The notes: generated from the letters alone by a model not told the origin. 64,000 nucleotides of DNA from JAGHKQ01 sp041920565 (GCA_041920565.1 JBHGXS010000068.1:62001-126000), one strand, 5' to 3'; shown: positions 1 to 9,004, numbered from the stretch's first letter. Program-made: numbers and translations.

Positions 1-339
1 GCCGGCTTAGTCAGCATGACAAATCTGGCCACCGCCAACAATACGATTTCTATCGTTGCCACAGGCTCTTTAGCAAAAGATATCGCCGACACATATGAAA
101 TCGATAAACGAAAATCAGCTAGTTTGCTTGATATTTTCTCGTCCAGCATTCAAGGCCTGATTCCTTACGGTGCGCAAATGCTGACGGCAGCTGGTTTTGC
201 CTCCATTTCACCAATCAGTATTTTATCTTACTCGTTTTATCCGCTTTTAATTGGCGTTTGCGGAATCGTTTCGATTTTAATCGGGTTTCCTAGATTTTCC
301 ACAACTAAGAAACAGAAGCAAGAAAAGATACCGGCGTAA
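1..339 (+). CDS. Na+/H+ antiporter, NhaC family (3' end only)
   Basis: The 112 visible residues are the C-terminal end of a polytopic membrane protein; the start lies before the window. The stretch with NNTISIVATG, a charged KDIADTYEID segment, then KSASLLDIFSSSIQGLIPYGAQ matches the last part of NhaC-type sodium/proton antiporters as I know them. Two hydrophobic segments follow before a lysine-rich tail. Such proteins exchange cytoplasmic sodium for protons. A strong hairpin follows the stop. The family is fairly clear; the exact substrate is not. Confidence 0.75.
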   Translation, partial: AGLVSMTNLATANNTISIVATGSLAKDIADTYEIDKRKSASLLDIFSSSIQGLIPYGAQMLTAAGFASISPISILSYSFYPLLIGVCGIVSILIGFPRFSTTKKQKQEKIPA

Positions 340-356
340 TTTATTAGTAAAATCGC

Positions 357-393
357 AAGGAGATCTTCTCATTTCGAGAAGTTCTCCTTTTTT
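357..393 (+). terminator. Intrinsic terminator after the NhaC-type gene
   Basis: AAGGAGA..TTCTC pairs with GAGAA..TTCTCCTT around a short loop and is followed by a run of T. It sits 18 bases after the stop codon. Confidence 0.85.
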
Positions 394-477
394 ATATTTT
401 CCTGTCTAATAGCATAAAGTCCTTTCACGTCCGAAATGATACACTAAAAATAAATACATAAAAAATGAGGGATATCC

Positions 478-1179
478 ATGCGTACATTTTACATCAGCGA
501 CATACACGGCCATTACACAGCTCTCATGAAATTACTCGATTGGGTCAAGTGGAACCCTGAGAATGATCAGCTTATTTTAGGAGGCGACCTAATTAACAGA
601 GGACATGACAGTGCAAGGGTGTTACAGTTTGCTCAAACATTTCAACAAAAATACCCTGAAAATGTTCATGTACTTTGCGGCAACCATGAGGAAATGATGA
701 TATGGTATCTCCAAAATAAGTCTCCCATGTGGCTGCAGCACGGGGGATTAGAAACTTTGCATAGTTTGCGTCAACAGTTTGGAGATGCATGGAAAGCTGC
801 GGAAGACTATGTTTCATGGCTGCAAACTCTCCCTCTCGTTTATGAAGATGAGTTTGCTATTTACACCCACGCGGGAGTCAATCCTTCCTTCTCTATCAAG
901 CAGCAACCGCGTGAAGTGTTGTGGATGACGTTGCGTGATGTCATGGTGCAAGACCATAACAAACTTTCAAAGTGGAGTGATGGAAAGCGAATTTTCCGAG
1001 GTCATAGTCCAGTTCGTACTGTACATACAAAAGGAGCATACACCCATTGCGACTTAGGCATGGGTGTGCTCCCTTCTTTTGAAGCAGCGCTTGCTTTAGT
1101 GAACGTTAACGAGGGTGTTTATTTTCGCTGTAGAATGGAGGGAATCATTACAAGGCATAGTATCGAAAACCTTCCATAA
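478..1179 (+). CDS. PPP-family metallophosphoesterase
   Basis: A 233-residue protein with the metal-binding motifs of the calcineurin-like/PPP family in the right order: SDIHGHY (residues 7-13), GGDLINRG (35-42), GNHEE (68-72), then a THAGVNP motif and a GHSPV motif. Family members are serine/threonine protein phosphatases or diadenosine tetraphosphatases using two metal ions. Length fits the small bacterial PrpE/ApaH-like group. A GAGGG ribosome-binding site lies just before ATG. It is a single gene closed by a hairpin shared with the convergent acetyltransferase. The substrate cannot be read from the sequence. Confidence 0.85.
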   Translation: MRTFYISDIHGHYTALMKLLDWVKWNPENDQLILGGDLINRGHDSARVLQFAQTFQQKYPENVHVLCGNHEEMMIWYLQNKSPMWLQHGGLETLHSLRQQFGDAWKAAEDYVSWLQTLPLVYEDEFAIYTHAGVNPSFSIKQQPREVLWMTLRDVMVQDHNKLSKWSDGKRIFRGHSPVRTVHTKGAYTHCDLGMGVLPSFEAALALVNVNEGVYFRCRMEGIITRHSIENLP

Positions 1180-1212
1180 AATCCCTGCGTGATCACCGCA
1201 GGGATTTTTTAC
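1178..1212. terminator. Bidirectional terminator between convergent genes
   Basis: AATCCCTGCG and CGCAGGGATT form a perfect stem over a short loop, with T on the plus-strand side and A on the other. It can serve both the phosphoesterase and the acetyltransferase. Confidence 0.8.
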
Positions 1213-1220
1213 AAAAAACA

Positions 1221-1778
1221 TCAAGATAACTCTTTTATAACTCGTGCAGGATTCCCGCCTACTACCACATTATCAGGCACATCCTTTGTCACAACGGCTC
1301 CCGAAGCAACAACGACATTGTTTCCAATCGTAACACCCGGGTTAATGACAGCTCTTCCGCCAATCCAGACGTTATCTCCAATCGTTACCGGCTTTCCGTA
1401 CTCCGCGCCACTGATTCTTTCCATCGCATCCAGAGGATGAGTTGCTGTATAGATATGGACTCCCGGAGCCATAAAACAGTTCTCGCCGATGGTTACCGGG
1501 CACACATCTAGAATAACGCAATCGAAATTAGCATAAAAATTGTTGCCTACATGAATGTTATAGCCGTAATCACAACGAAAAGTCGGTTCGATATAAATGC
1601 TTTCTCCCGTTGAACCAAATAATTGCTTCAACAATGCTTGCCGAGTGTCATTATCTGTTTCAATGGTTTGATTGAATAATCTGGTCAATTTTCTCGCATT
1701 TTCTCTATCCTTCACAAGTTCATCATCAGACGCAAAATACAGCTCTCCGTTGATCATTTTTTGTTTTTCCGTTTGCAC
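1221..1778 (-). CDS. maa: Maltose/galactoside O-acetyltransferase (hexapeptide repeat)
   Basis: This 185-residue protein starts at GTG behind AAGGAG and has the typical N-terminal segment (KMINGELYFASDDELVKDRENARKL written in parts: KMINGELY, DRENARKL) of the Maa/LacA/NodL family. The C-terminal two thirds are left-handed beta-helix hexapeptide repeats such as VTIGEN, VTIGDN and VTIGNN. His114 in TATHPLD is the expected catalytic histidine. The enzyme transfers acetyl from acetyl-CoA to a sugar hydroxyl in the cytoplasm. Its stop lies 9 bases from the shared terminator. The precise sugar is not determinable. Confidence 0.88.
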   Translation of the reverse strand: MQTEKQKMINGELYFASDDELVKDRENARKLTRLFNQTIETDNDTRQALLKQLFGSTGESIYIEPTFRCDYGYNIHVGNNFYANFDCVILDVCPVTIGENCFMAPGVHIYTATHPLDAMERISGAEYGKPVTIGDNVWIGGRAVINPGVTIGNNVVVASGAVVTKDVPDNVVVGGNPARVIKELS

Positions 1779-1810
1779 CGTTTACTTTCTCCTTAAAAGG
1801 CACTCTCTTT

Positions 1811-2806
1811 TTATGACCGGAAATTTTCGTTCACTAACGTTATTTTTCCAATCGCTTGTCCCGATGCTAAAAATTCATGAGCTTTTGCCACATCTCTGAA
1901 TGCAAAGGAACGAGAGTCCACAAGGGGCTTTATTTTCCCTTGTTCTACAAGTTCACCTACTCGTTTTAAAATGTTGCCGTGATTAGCACGACCTTCTTGT
2001 GAGCTCTGCGTCAAAATCATAAAAATCACGTGCAATGTAAGTCCCTTATTATGTAATGGCGTTAAGTCATGAGTAGATCTTGCCGCAATGGCCGCTACCG
2101 TTCCTCTTGGTTTTACTGCAATGAAGGAACGATCCAAGTTATCTCCGCCGACAGTATCAAATACAATGTCAAATCCTTGGCCGTTTGTATATTGTTCCAC
2201 ATACTCTTCTACGGATTGCTGACGATAATTAATAACTGCATCAGCTCCTAATCGTTTGGCAAGCTGTGCCTTTTCATCTGTAGAAGCCGTTGTATATACT
2301 TCAGCTCCTAACGATTTTGCCAGTTGGACAGCGATGTGGCCGACTCCGCCTGTTGCCGCGTGAATCAGCACTTTTTGTCCGGCTTGCACGTTGCTTCTTT
2401 CGACTAACGCTTCCCATGCTGTTATGGAAACAAGCGGCAGGGCCGCAGCTTCTTGAAATGAAAGCGTCTTTGGCTTCAACGCAACAAGAGCAGCATCTAC
2501 AAGCATGTAGTCAGCTAGCGCACCGCCTAATCCTGCTGTTGTGTACACCTCATCTCCGGCTTTAAAAGAAGTGACGCCTTCTCCCACTTCTTCGATTACC
2601 CCGGCACAATCACTATGAAGAGCGAGAGGGAATTCTGCTTTCATCGTATTTTTCAGCAAGCCGCTGCGAATTTTCAAATCGATAGGATTTACACTTGTAG
2701 CAGCTACACGAATTAACACATGACCGGGCTTTACGGACGGACGAGGCAGCTCCATTGTCTGAAATACCTCAGGACCGCCATATTCCTTGATTACTTGAGC
2801 CAACAT
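1811..2806 (-). CDS. Zinc-type alcohol dehydrogenase-like / quinone oxidoreductase (MDR family)
   Basis: A 331-residue medium-chain dehydrogenase/reductase. The GroES-like N-terminal domain contains SVNPIDLKIRSG and the segment HSDCAGVIEEVG; the Rossmann domain has ATGGVGHIAVQLAKSLGA near residues 145-165. The catalytic and structural zinc ligands of true alcohol dehydrogenases are not present, which points to NADPH-dependent quinone or enone reduction. The start is ATG at 2806, preceded at 8 bases by GAGGAG; the GTG three codons earlier overlaps that site. It sits downstream of an MhqO-like dioxygenase, which suggests a quinone/electrophile response, but a terminator separates them. Confidence 0.85.
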   Translation of the reverse strand: MLAQVIKEYGGPEVFQTMELPRPSVKPGHVLIRVAATSVNPIDLKIRSGLLKNTMKAEFPLALHSDCAGVIEEVGEGVTSFKAGDEVYTTAGLGGALADYMLVDAALVALKPKTLSFQEAAALPLVSITAWEALVERSNVQAGQKVLIHAATGGVGHIAVQLAKSLGAEVYTTASTDEKAQLAKRLGADAVINYRQQSVEEYVEQYTNGQGFDIVFDTVGGDNLDRSFIAVKPRGTVAAIAARSTHDLTPLHNKGLTLHVIFMILTQSSQEGRANHGNILKRVGELVEQGKIKPLVDSRSFAFRDVAKAHEFLASGQAIGKITLVNENFRS

Positions 2807-2873
2807 TTCTATCACTCCTCATAAACTTTTATGTATCTACTACATACACTATCATACCTTATCTGTTTTGACC

Positions 2874-2915
2874 AAAAAAGGGAATCGTGCCCCATCATGA
2901 ATCACAATTCCCTTT
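2874..2915 (-). terminator. Terminator after the ring-cleaving dioxygenase
   Basis: On the minus strand AAGGGAATTGTG pairs with CACGATTCCCTT, followed by a run of T. It begins 12 bases past the dioxygenase stop. Confidence 0.8.
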
Positions 2916-2926
2916 CTTCACAAATG

Positions 2927-3898
2927 TTAATGTTTCGTTTCCAACGGCTTTAATTTCGCTTCAATGCTTGCTCGATACGGCTCCAGGAATGGCGGTAACG
3001 CTAAATTTTCACCTAATTGTTCTAGCTCCTCGTCTGCGGTGAATCCCGGTCCGTCTGTTGATAGCTCAAATAAAATTCCATTTGGTTCGCGGAAATACAG
3101 AGCTTGGAAATAATAGCGATCCACTAGTCCAGACGTGCGCAAGCCTGCACGTTCAATAATTTCCTGCCATTTTAACAATTCCTCTTTATTCTCTACACGG
3201 AAGGCTACATGATGAACAGCGCCGCGCCCTTGACGTTCCATGGGCAAGTCTTTTCGTTCTTCTACATGGACTTCTGCTCCTGAACCCCCGTCTCCGGTTT
3301 CAAATACTAAAATGTCAGGCTGATTTGGCTCAAGAGATGGATAGCTTCCGCGTTGTCGGAATCCCATGACCTCAGTTAATACTCTTATGGTAGATTCCGG
3401 TTTTCGTACCGTTAATGTTACAGGCCCCAACCCAATAATCCCATATTGTTTTGGTACCGGACTCTTAGACCAGGGGGTTCCGCCCGGCACCCCCTCATTT
3501 TCATTATCAGCAGCTAAAATTAAATGCTGGTTTTCAAAATCACGAAATGCAAGCGTTGCGCGCCCTGCACGCTCGATAATTTCATCTCGTTCTACATTAT
3601 GTTCGTCCAAACGTTTTGCCCAATATTCTAAAGCTTCACGATTCGGCACTCGCAAAGATACAGAGGAAATGCTGCTCACTCCTCGATGATGCGGAGCCAG
3701 CATCGGGATTTCAAAGAACGTTAATTCTGTGCCTGGATTAGCTTCTCCATCTCCATAAAACAAATGATATACAGAAGTATCATCTTGGTTTACCGTTTTT
3801 TTAATTAATCGAAGCCCAAGAACCTTTGTATAAAACTCATAGTTTTTTGCTGCTTTGGCCGTCAAAGCGGATACGTGGTGCAATCCTTTTAATTCCAT
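2927..3898 (-). CDS. Ring-cleaving dioxygenase, glyoxalase fold (MhqO/MhqA type)
   Basis: A 323-residue protein made of paired vicinal-oxygen-chelate domains. It begins LKGLHHVSALTAKA, includes VHHVAFRV at about residue 220 and FELSTDGPGF near 280, which supply the His/His/Glu iron ligands expected of LinE/PcpA/MhqO-type extradiol or hydroquinone dioxygenases. In B. subtilis related genes (mhqA, mhqE, mhqO) are induced by quinones and belong to the MhqR regulon. The start has TAGGAGGAG in front. No MhqR operator was identified by eye. The neighbouring oxidoreductase fits a role in detoxifying aromatic electrophiles, as inference. Confidence 0.88.
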   Translation of the reverse strand: MELKGLHHVSALTAKAAKNYEFYTKVLGLRLIKKTVNQDDTSVYHLFYGDGEANPGTELTFFEIPMLAPHHRGVSSISSVSLRVPNREALEYWAKRLDEHNVERDEIIERAGRATLAFRDFENQHLILAADNENEGVPGGTPWSKSPVPKQYGIIGLGPVTLTVRKPESTIRVLTEVMGFRQRGSYPSLEPNQPDILVFETGDGGSGAEVHVEERKDLPMERQGRGAVHHVAFRVENKEELLKWQEIIERAGLRTSGLVDRYYFQALYFREPNGILFELSTDGPGFTADEELEQLGENLALPPFLEPYRASIEAKLKPLETKH

Positions 3899-4193
3899 CT
3901 TCTCTCCTCCTACAACTGTTCCCTTATATTATTCCAATTCTTTTTATTATGAGTAACAGATAAACTAATTAAATTAATGTTACTTTATTTTTGTTAGTTA
4001 TAGGCTATAATGAAGTGAAATGGATGTCAAGCATTACTCCTAAAAAATGGAGAGCAGTGATTATAATGATCGGTCGGATGTAAAGAATAAAGCATAATGG
4101 CTTTATAAGACAGAAATTCCTTCACAATGTTGTCACTTTTTCTATAGTATTTAAATGTTAAAATGATAAAAAATGTTACAGGAGAGCATACGA

Positions 4194-4745
4194 ATGAATA
4201 ATCCAAATAATCATCCGACAAGTCAAAAAAACTATACGGGGATTGTCGTTACCCTTTCTATTGTCGTAAATGCGATTATCCTCATTTTATTTTTCTCGCC
4301 GATAGGATACGCAGGAGAGGTAAGCTTTGACATCAAGATTTTTCCGCGTATTAACGCCATTCTGAATGCCTTTACGTTTGTATTCTTAGCCGCGGGACTC
4401 TATGCAATTAAGAAGAAAAATATTAAACTGCATAAACGTTTTATTCTCGCTGCTTTTACGACAACCTTGCTGTTCTGCGTTTCTTATCTGACGTATCATT
4501 ACTTATCTGTCAGCCCGACAAGATTCGGTGGAGAAGGATTTATCAGATATTTTTACTTTTTTATTTTGCTGACACATACTATTCTTGCTGCCATTATCGT
4601 ACCTCTTGCTTTGTTCTCTCTTATTTGGGGATGGACAAATCAGCTGGACAAGCATCGCAAGATTGTACGCTGGAGCATGCCGATATGGCTGTACGTTAGC
4701 TTTACGGGTGTCTTGGTGTATATTCTTGTTTCCCCGTATTATTAA
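4194..4745 (+). CDS. yozB: DUF420 membrane protein, CtaM/YozB-like
   Basis: A 183-residue protein with about five membrane segments. Conserved histidines lie at the ends of helices (KLHKRFILAAF, YLTYHYL, LLTHTILA, LDKHRKIVRW), the layout of DUF420/YozB. In Staphylococcus aureus the homologue CtaM is needed for maturation of the aa3-type quinol oxidase, so a role in haem-A oxidase assembly is likely. ATG at 4194 is used because AGGAG lies 9 bases before it; an in-frame ATG at 4173 precedes that site. It is monocistronic and closed by a strong terminator. Confidence 0.8.
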   Translation: MNNPNNHPTSQKNYTGIVVTLSIVVNAIILILFFSPIGYAGEVSFDIKIFPRINAILNAFTFVFLAAGLYAIKKKNIKLHKRFILAAFTTTLLFCVSYLTYHYLSVSPTRFGGEGFIRYFYFFILLTHTILAAIIVPLALFSLIWGWTNQLDKHRKIVRWSMPIWLYVSFTGVLVYILVSPYY

Positions 4746-4747
4746 TC

Positions 4748-4783
4748 AAAAAGCTCAAATCTCCCCCAGATTTGAGCTTTTTC
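4748..4783 (+). terminator. Terminator after the DUF420 gene
   Basis: AAAAAGCTCAAATCT and its exact complement enclose a short C-rich loop and end in T-rich sequence, directly after the stop. Confidence 0.9.
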
Positions 4784-4961
4784 TTAAGTTAATTATTAAT
4801 TCACAATAATACATTGCTCGATTTCGAGATTCATTATATAACGATGTATCGTTTGACGATCGCGGTTCGAAACCATCCCGCGTTACCAAAACTAGTTTGT
4901 ATTCCCTCCTTCTCAACTATCTTTTCGACAAAAGAACTCTTATTTCCCACGGAATAACAAA

Positions 4962-4998
4962 TAAAAAGACTATCAGCAAAATTATGTCGACAGTCTTT
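4962..4998 (-). terminator. Terminator after the unknown membrane protein
   Basis: On the minus strand AAAGACTGTC pairs with GATAGTCTTT and is followed by T. It starts 10 bases past the stop at 5009. The stretch 4784-4961 holds nothing else I can support. Confidence 0.6.
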
Positions 4999-5008
4999 CA
5001 TCCTTTAA

Positions 5009-5551
5009 TTAAAGAATAGCTGTATTCCGTCGGTTTCTCTTTGATTTCACCAGCATTTCCATTTGTTTATTATAAAATCTGGCTTCTGTCACAGAGTCTG
5101 CCATTTTTGCTTTCATATGCAGCACCTTTAATAGTTGAACTTCAGGTTCTGTCAATGGATTATTTGTTCTCAATACCTTTCCTTCTGCTTCACTTTCGGT
5201 GGAGAAAATTCCTTCGTCTGCGAGTGTATCACTTTTTTCCAGCTCTCTTTGCAATGCCTTGTCAGCATAACTTTTTAAAAACACGCTGCCTCCAAATCCT
5301 GCAATCAGGGCAGTTTGTATGACAATGGGAAGGGTTGAATTTTCATACATAGGCAACGAAACCAATACCGCCCCCAAAGCACCGGCAATCGGTTCTTTAA
5401 TAGATCCAAACACAAATTGATCCTGTTCTCCATCTTCAGACACAACTTTTTTGCTCCTGACAAATTTTCCGTTCACAATAATACTTATTATTCCGCCAAT
5501 CAATCCGCAAACAGCCATAACCCCAACATACCAACCGATGTTCCAAAGCAT
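5009..5551 (-). CDS. Membrane protein of unknown function (possibly DUF4257)
   Basis: I do not recognise this gene with confidence. The 180-residue protein starts at an ATG with GGGAGGGA in front; a longer frame begins nine codons earlier without such a site. There are two or three hydrophobic segments, at about residues 5-28 (WYVGVMAVCGLIGGIISIIV) and 50-90 (glycine-rich, EPIAGALGAVLVSLP and IQTALIAGFGGSVFL), then a charged C-terminal half rich in Glu and Lys that could form helices in the cytoplasm. The N-terminal glycine-rich part recalls DUF4257. It is divergent from kimA with about 250 bases between them. Confidence 0.6.
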   Translation of the reverse strand: MLWNIGWYVGVMAVCGLIGGIISIIVNGKFVRSKKVVSEDGEQDQFVFGSIKEPIAGALGAVLVSLPMYENSTLPIVIQTALIAGFGGSVFLKSYADKALQRELEKSDTLADEGIFSTESEAEGKVLRTNNPLTEPEVQLLKVLHMKAKMADSVTEARFYNKQMEMLVKSKRNRRNTAIL

Positions 5552-5733
5552 AGCTTCCCTCCCATAGCAGCAGTTCATTAGTATTCGATTGAAGCTGTTC
5601 CTGTTGCTACTGTATGGGAATGAGTTCTAGAATATAACCGATTTCTTCCACATATTCACTTGTTTCCTTTGTTCATATTTACACTTTCACCACTAATACT
5701 AAACTATATTTATCATTTAGTACCAAAGAATAT

Positions 5734-5763
5734 CTGTTCAGTGCTTAAGAACAGTGGTATAAT
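5734..5763 (+). promoter_or_regulatory. Possible promoter with palindrome before kimA
   Basis: TATAAT lies at 5758-5763. A TGTTCA at 5735-5740 is 17 bases upstream but a weak -35. CTGTTC (5734-5739) and GAACAG (5749-5754) form an inverted repeat spanning the -35 and spacer, the place expected for a repressor or activator. Predicted leader is only about 30 bases. Confidence 0.4.
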
Positions 5764-5797
5764 CTTCACGACTTTTTACATACAGGTGGTGTCATAC

Positions 5798-7621
5798 ATG
5801 TATTCGTTAATAAAACGTATCTTAATCGGAAAGCCGCTGAAGTCGACAGAGCTGGGAGAGCAAAAGCTGACAAAGCTAAAAGCGCTGGCAATCCTTTCTT
5901 CTGATGCTCTTTCTTCCGTGGCCTACGGTACAGAACAAATTTTGATTGTTCTTGCCACTATAGGCGCAGTTGCCTTTTGGTACTCTATTCCGATTGCGGT
6001 TGGGGTGTTAATCCTCTTATTGGCGCTCATTTTATCATACCGTCAAATTATCTTCTCGTATCCGCATGGAGGAGGCGCGTACGTCGTATCTAAAAACAAT
6101 CTCGGGGAGAATGCAGGTCTCATTGCAGGCGGCTCTTTGTTGGTGGATTATATCTTAACAGTAGCCGTGAGTGTATCTGCGGGAACGGATGCCATTACAT
6201 CAGCATTTCCAAGTCTTCATCAGCATACGGTGGGGATTGCAGTTACATTGGTGATCTTTATTACCATTTTAAACCTTCGCGGAGTAACTGAATCTGCATC
6301 CGTGCTGGCGTATCCTGTGTACTTATTTGTATTGGCACTGATTATTTTAATTGGAGTAGGAATTTTCAAGATTGCTACCGGACAAGCTCCGGCAACGTTA
6401 CATACTCCAATCGGCACTGCAGTACCCGGCATTACGTTATTCCTATTGCTTCGTGCTTTTTCATCCGGCTGCTCTGCATTAACAGGAGTGGAAGCCATCT
6501 CAAATGCTATTCCGAACTTTAAAGAACCCGCAGCGAAAAATGCTGCAAAAACTCTTGTCATGATGGGAGCCATTCTTGCAGTTTTATTTTCCGGTGTTAC
6601 CCTTTTAGCATACTGGTACGGAATTGCACCGAAAGCAGAAGAAACCGTTGTTTCGCAAATTGCTTCCCAGGTGTTCGGAAGAAATTATGTATATTACTTT
6701 ATCCAAGGAACAACAGCACTTATTTTAGTCCTTGCGGCGAACACAGGATTTTCTGCCTTTCCGCTGCTTGCTTATAGCCTTGCGTCCGACAAGTATATGC
6801 CACGCATGTATTTAATGCGCGGGGACCGATTGGGATATTCCAACGGTATTATTACCCTAGGCATTGCCTCCATCATTTTGATTGTTGCTTTCAACGGACA
6901 AACAGAGCAGTTAATTCCGCTATATGCGGTTGGTGTATTTATTCCGTTTACATTGTCTCAAACCGGCATGATTGTAAAATGGGTGCGTGAAAAACCATCT
7001 GGCTGGATGCCGAAGCTGCTTGCCAATTTGATTGGGGCGCTCATTACATTAACAGTGCTTTGTATCTTCTTTATTACCAAGTTTGGGCAAGTTTGGTCGG
7101 TGCTGATTTTCCTTCCGGTTATTGTGTTTATTTTCCATCGCATTCACAAGCATTATAGTGCCGTAGGAGAGCAATTGCGCCTAAATCCAAATGAAACCCT
7201 TCCGGAAATAAAAGGAAACGTCATTATTTTACCGGTTGCTGGCATTACGAAAGTGGTAGAACAATCATTGAATTATGCACAGTCCATCGGCGACCATGTA
7301 TTTGTCGTCTATGTGGCATTTGATAAGGAAAGCGAACTGCAAATGAAAGAAAAATGGGAAAAATGGAGACCTGATGTTCGTCTTGTTACACTGCTGTCTC
7401 ATTATCGAAGCCTGACAAGACCAATCATGCGATTTATTGATTTCATTGAAGACAAGGCAAAAGAAAATGATTACACAGTGACCGTGCTCATTCCGCAATT
7501 CATTCCGAAAAAAAGCTGGCACAATATTTTACACAATCAATCCAGCGTGCTGCTGCGGGCCTATCTTTTATATAAAAGAAATATTATCGTCAGCACTGTT
7601 CCTTATCGCCTCCATAAATAA
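5798..7621 (+). CDS. kimA: High-affinity potassium importer KimA
   Basis: The 607-residue protein matches B. subtilis KimA (formerly YdaO) closely as I recall it: IGKPLKS, GEQKLTKLKALAILSSDALS, SYRQIIFSYPHGGGAY, ISAGTDAI-like and TLFLLLRAFSSGCSALTGVE stretches, about 12 membrane helices in the APC/KUP fold (residues 30-445), then a cytoplasmic domain (about 455-607) that in KimA binds c-di-AMP. It imports potassium with protons. The start is ATG at 5798 behind AGGTGG; upstream in-frame ATG at 5660 would add 46 unrelated residues. In B. subtilis kimA has a c-di-AMP riboswitch; none is visible here. Confidence 0.93.
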   Translation: MYSLIKRILIGKPLKSTELGEQKLTKLKALAILSSDALSSVAYGTEQILIVLATIGAVAFWYSIPIAVGVLILLLALILSYRQIIFSYPHGGGAYVVSKNNLGENAGLIAGGSLLVDYILTVAVSVSAGTDAITSAFPSLHQHTVGIAVTLVIFITILNLRGVTESASVLAYPVYLFVLALIILIGVGIFKIATGQAPATLHTPIGTAVPGITLFLLLRAFSSGCSALTGVEAISNAIPNFKEPAAKNAAKTLVMMGAILAVLFSGVTLLAYWYGIAPKAEETVVSQIASQVFGRNYVYYFIQGTTALILVLAANTGFSAFPLLAYSLASDKYMPRMYLMRGDRLGYSNGIITLGIASIILIVAFNGQTEQLIPLYAVGVFIPFTLSQTGMIVKWVREKPSGWMPKLLANLIGALITLTVLCIFFITKFGQVWSVLIFLPVIVFIFHRIHKHYSAVGEQLRLNPNETLPEIKGNVIILPVAGITKVVEQSLNYAQSIGDHVFVVYVAFDKESELQMKEKWEKWRPDVRLVTLLSHYRSLTRPIMRFIDFIEDKAKENDYTVTVLIPQFIPKKSWHNILHNQSSVLLRAYLLYKRNIIVSTVPYRLHK

Positions 7622-7625
7622 GATA

Positions 7626-7660
7626 GAGAACCTGGCTTCCAAACGGAGTCAGGTTCTTTT
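7626..7660 (+). terminator. Terminator after kimA
   Basis: AGAACCTGGCTT pairs, with G-U pairs, with GAGTCAGGTTCT, followed by TTTT. Confidence 0.8.
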
Positions 7661-7778
7661 CATTTCCTATATTCCATCACTGGCGAATATTATTCTCCTT
7701 TTTAGTCACCATAAGAGTAGGAAATAAATCTACATATTTTTGTGTTTACTTTATAATAGCATAGGGGGTACCTTCACA

Positions 7779-8957
7779 ATGAAATTTGTCATCTTTATAC
7801 TTGGATTAGTTGTTACGTTTGCATTGGCTTTTCTCGCAAGCAACGGCAGACGGAAGATTAAATATAAACCTATTTTAATCATGTTGGTTGTGCAATTGAT
7901 TTTAGCTTACTTGCTGTTGAACACAGAATTCGGCCTAATCTTAATTAGAGGAATCGCCAATGTCTTCGGCAAGTTATTGGAGTACGCTGCCTCCGGTGTC
8001 GATTTCGTATTTGGAGGAATCGAAAACAAAGGAGCTATGACGTTCTTTTTACGCGTACTGCTTCCTATCGTCTTTATTTCCGTTTTAATCGGAATCCTGC
8101 AGCACTTTAAAATTTTGCCCCTCATTATTCGCGGGATTGGATGGGTTCTCAGTAAAATTAACGGGCTAGGAAAACTGGAATCCTATAACGCCGTTGCTTC
8201 TGCGATTGTAGGACAGTCAGAAGTATTCATTACGGTAAAGAAACAATTAGGACAAATACCGAAGCATCGTTTATACACATTATGTGCTTCTGCGATGTCA
8301 ACCGTATCCATGTCCATCGTCGGAGCTTACATGACGATGGTCGATCCAAAATATGTAGTGACGGCAATTGTGTTAAACTTATTCAGCGGTTTCATCATTG
8401 TAAATATCATCAACCCTTACACGGTAAGCCATGAGGAAGACATATTAGAGGTGCAAGAAGAACAGCAAACCTTCTTCGAAATGCTGGGAGAATATATTAT
8501 GGACGGCTTCCGCGTAGCTGTTGTAGTAGGAGCCATGTTAATTGGATTCGTTGCCTTAATCAGCGCGATCAATAACATTTTCGATTTGATTTTCGGCATT
8601 ACGTTTCAGCAATTAATGGGATACATCTTTTCTCCCATCGCTTTCATCATGGGCGTGCCGACGTCTGAAATTGTGCCTGCCGGCAGTATCATGGCAACAA
8701 AATTAGTGTCAAACGAGTTTGTGGCCATGATGGATTTAGGCAATGTAGCAAAAGATCTCTCTGCTCGTACAGTCGGAATTATCTCCGTCTTCCTTATCTC
8801 CTTTGCGAACTTCTCCTCCATCGGAATTATTTCGGGAGCGGTAAAAGGATTAAATGAACAGCAAGGAAACGTGGTAGCTCAATTTGGATTAAAGCTTCTG
8901 TACGGGGCCACATTGGTGAGTGTTTGGTCCGCTATTATCGTGAGTGTTATGTTATAA
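7779..8957 (+). CDS. nupC: Nucleoside/proton or sodium symporter, CNT family (NupC type)
   Basis: A 392-residue concentrative nucleoside transporter, the length of B. subtilis NupC. Visible family features are the Gate-like domain around IGWVLSKINGLGKLESYNAV, the VGQSEVFITVKK motif near residue 150 and the second hairpin region ending in GVPTSEIVPAGSIMATKLVSNEF (read in parts). These two hairpins form the nucleoside site. The start ATG lies behind a GGGGG Shine-Dalgarno; an upstream in-frame ATG at 7740 is not preceded by one. A TATAAT at 7752-7757 with TCTACA at 7729-7734 may be the promoter. No PurR box or purine riboswitch is seen. Confidence 0.9.
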   Translation: MKFVIFILGLVVTFALAFLASNGRRKIKYKPILIMLVVQLILAYLLLNTEFGLILIRGIANVFGKLLEYAASGVDFVFGGIENKGAMTFFLRVLLPIVFISVLIGILQHFKILPLIIRGIGWVLSKINGLGKLESYNAVASAIVGQSEVFITVKKQLGQIPKHRLYTLCASAMSTVSMSIVGAYMTMVDPKYVVTAIVLNLFSGFIIVNIINPYTVSHEEDILEVQEEQQTFFEMLGEYIMDGFRVAVVVGAMLIGFVALISAINNIFDLIFGITFQQLMGYIFSPIAFIMGVPTSEIVPAGSIMATKLVSNEFVAMMDLGNVAKDLSARTVGIISVFLISFANFSSIGIISGAVKGLNEQQGNVVAQFGLKLLYGATLVSVWSAIIVSVML

Positions 8958-8967
8958 CATAAGGAAA

Positions 8968-9004
8968 ACTGAGCATGGAGTACCCCGTGCTCAGTACTTT
9001 TTTG
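8968..9004 (+). terminator. Terminator after nupC, also head of a dispersed repeat element
   Basis: ACTGAGCA and TGCTCAGT form the stem with a TTTTTT tail. The same hairpin type heads the elements at 14709 and 61671. Confidence 0.85.

Noticed and set aside
4027..4221. Minus-strand frame of 64 codons overlapping the start of the DUF420 gene
   Set aside because: It covers that gene's promoter and ribosome-binding site, and its composition is not protein-like.
4858..4890. GGTTCGAAACC followed by CCCGCG and ACCA, like a tRNA T-arm and 3' end
   Set aside because: The T-stem bases beyond two pairs do not match and no anticodon or D-arm can be built upstream.
7661..7778. Purine riboswitch or PurR box before nupC
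   Set aside because: No conserved riboswitch core or GAAC-N-GTTC-type box was found; the leader seems too short.
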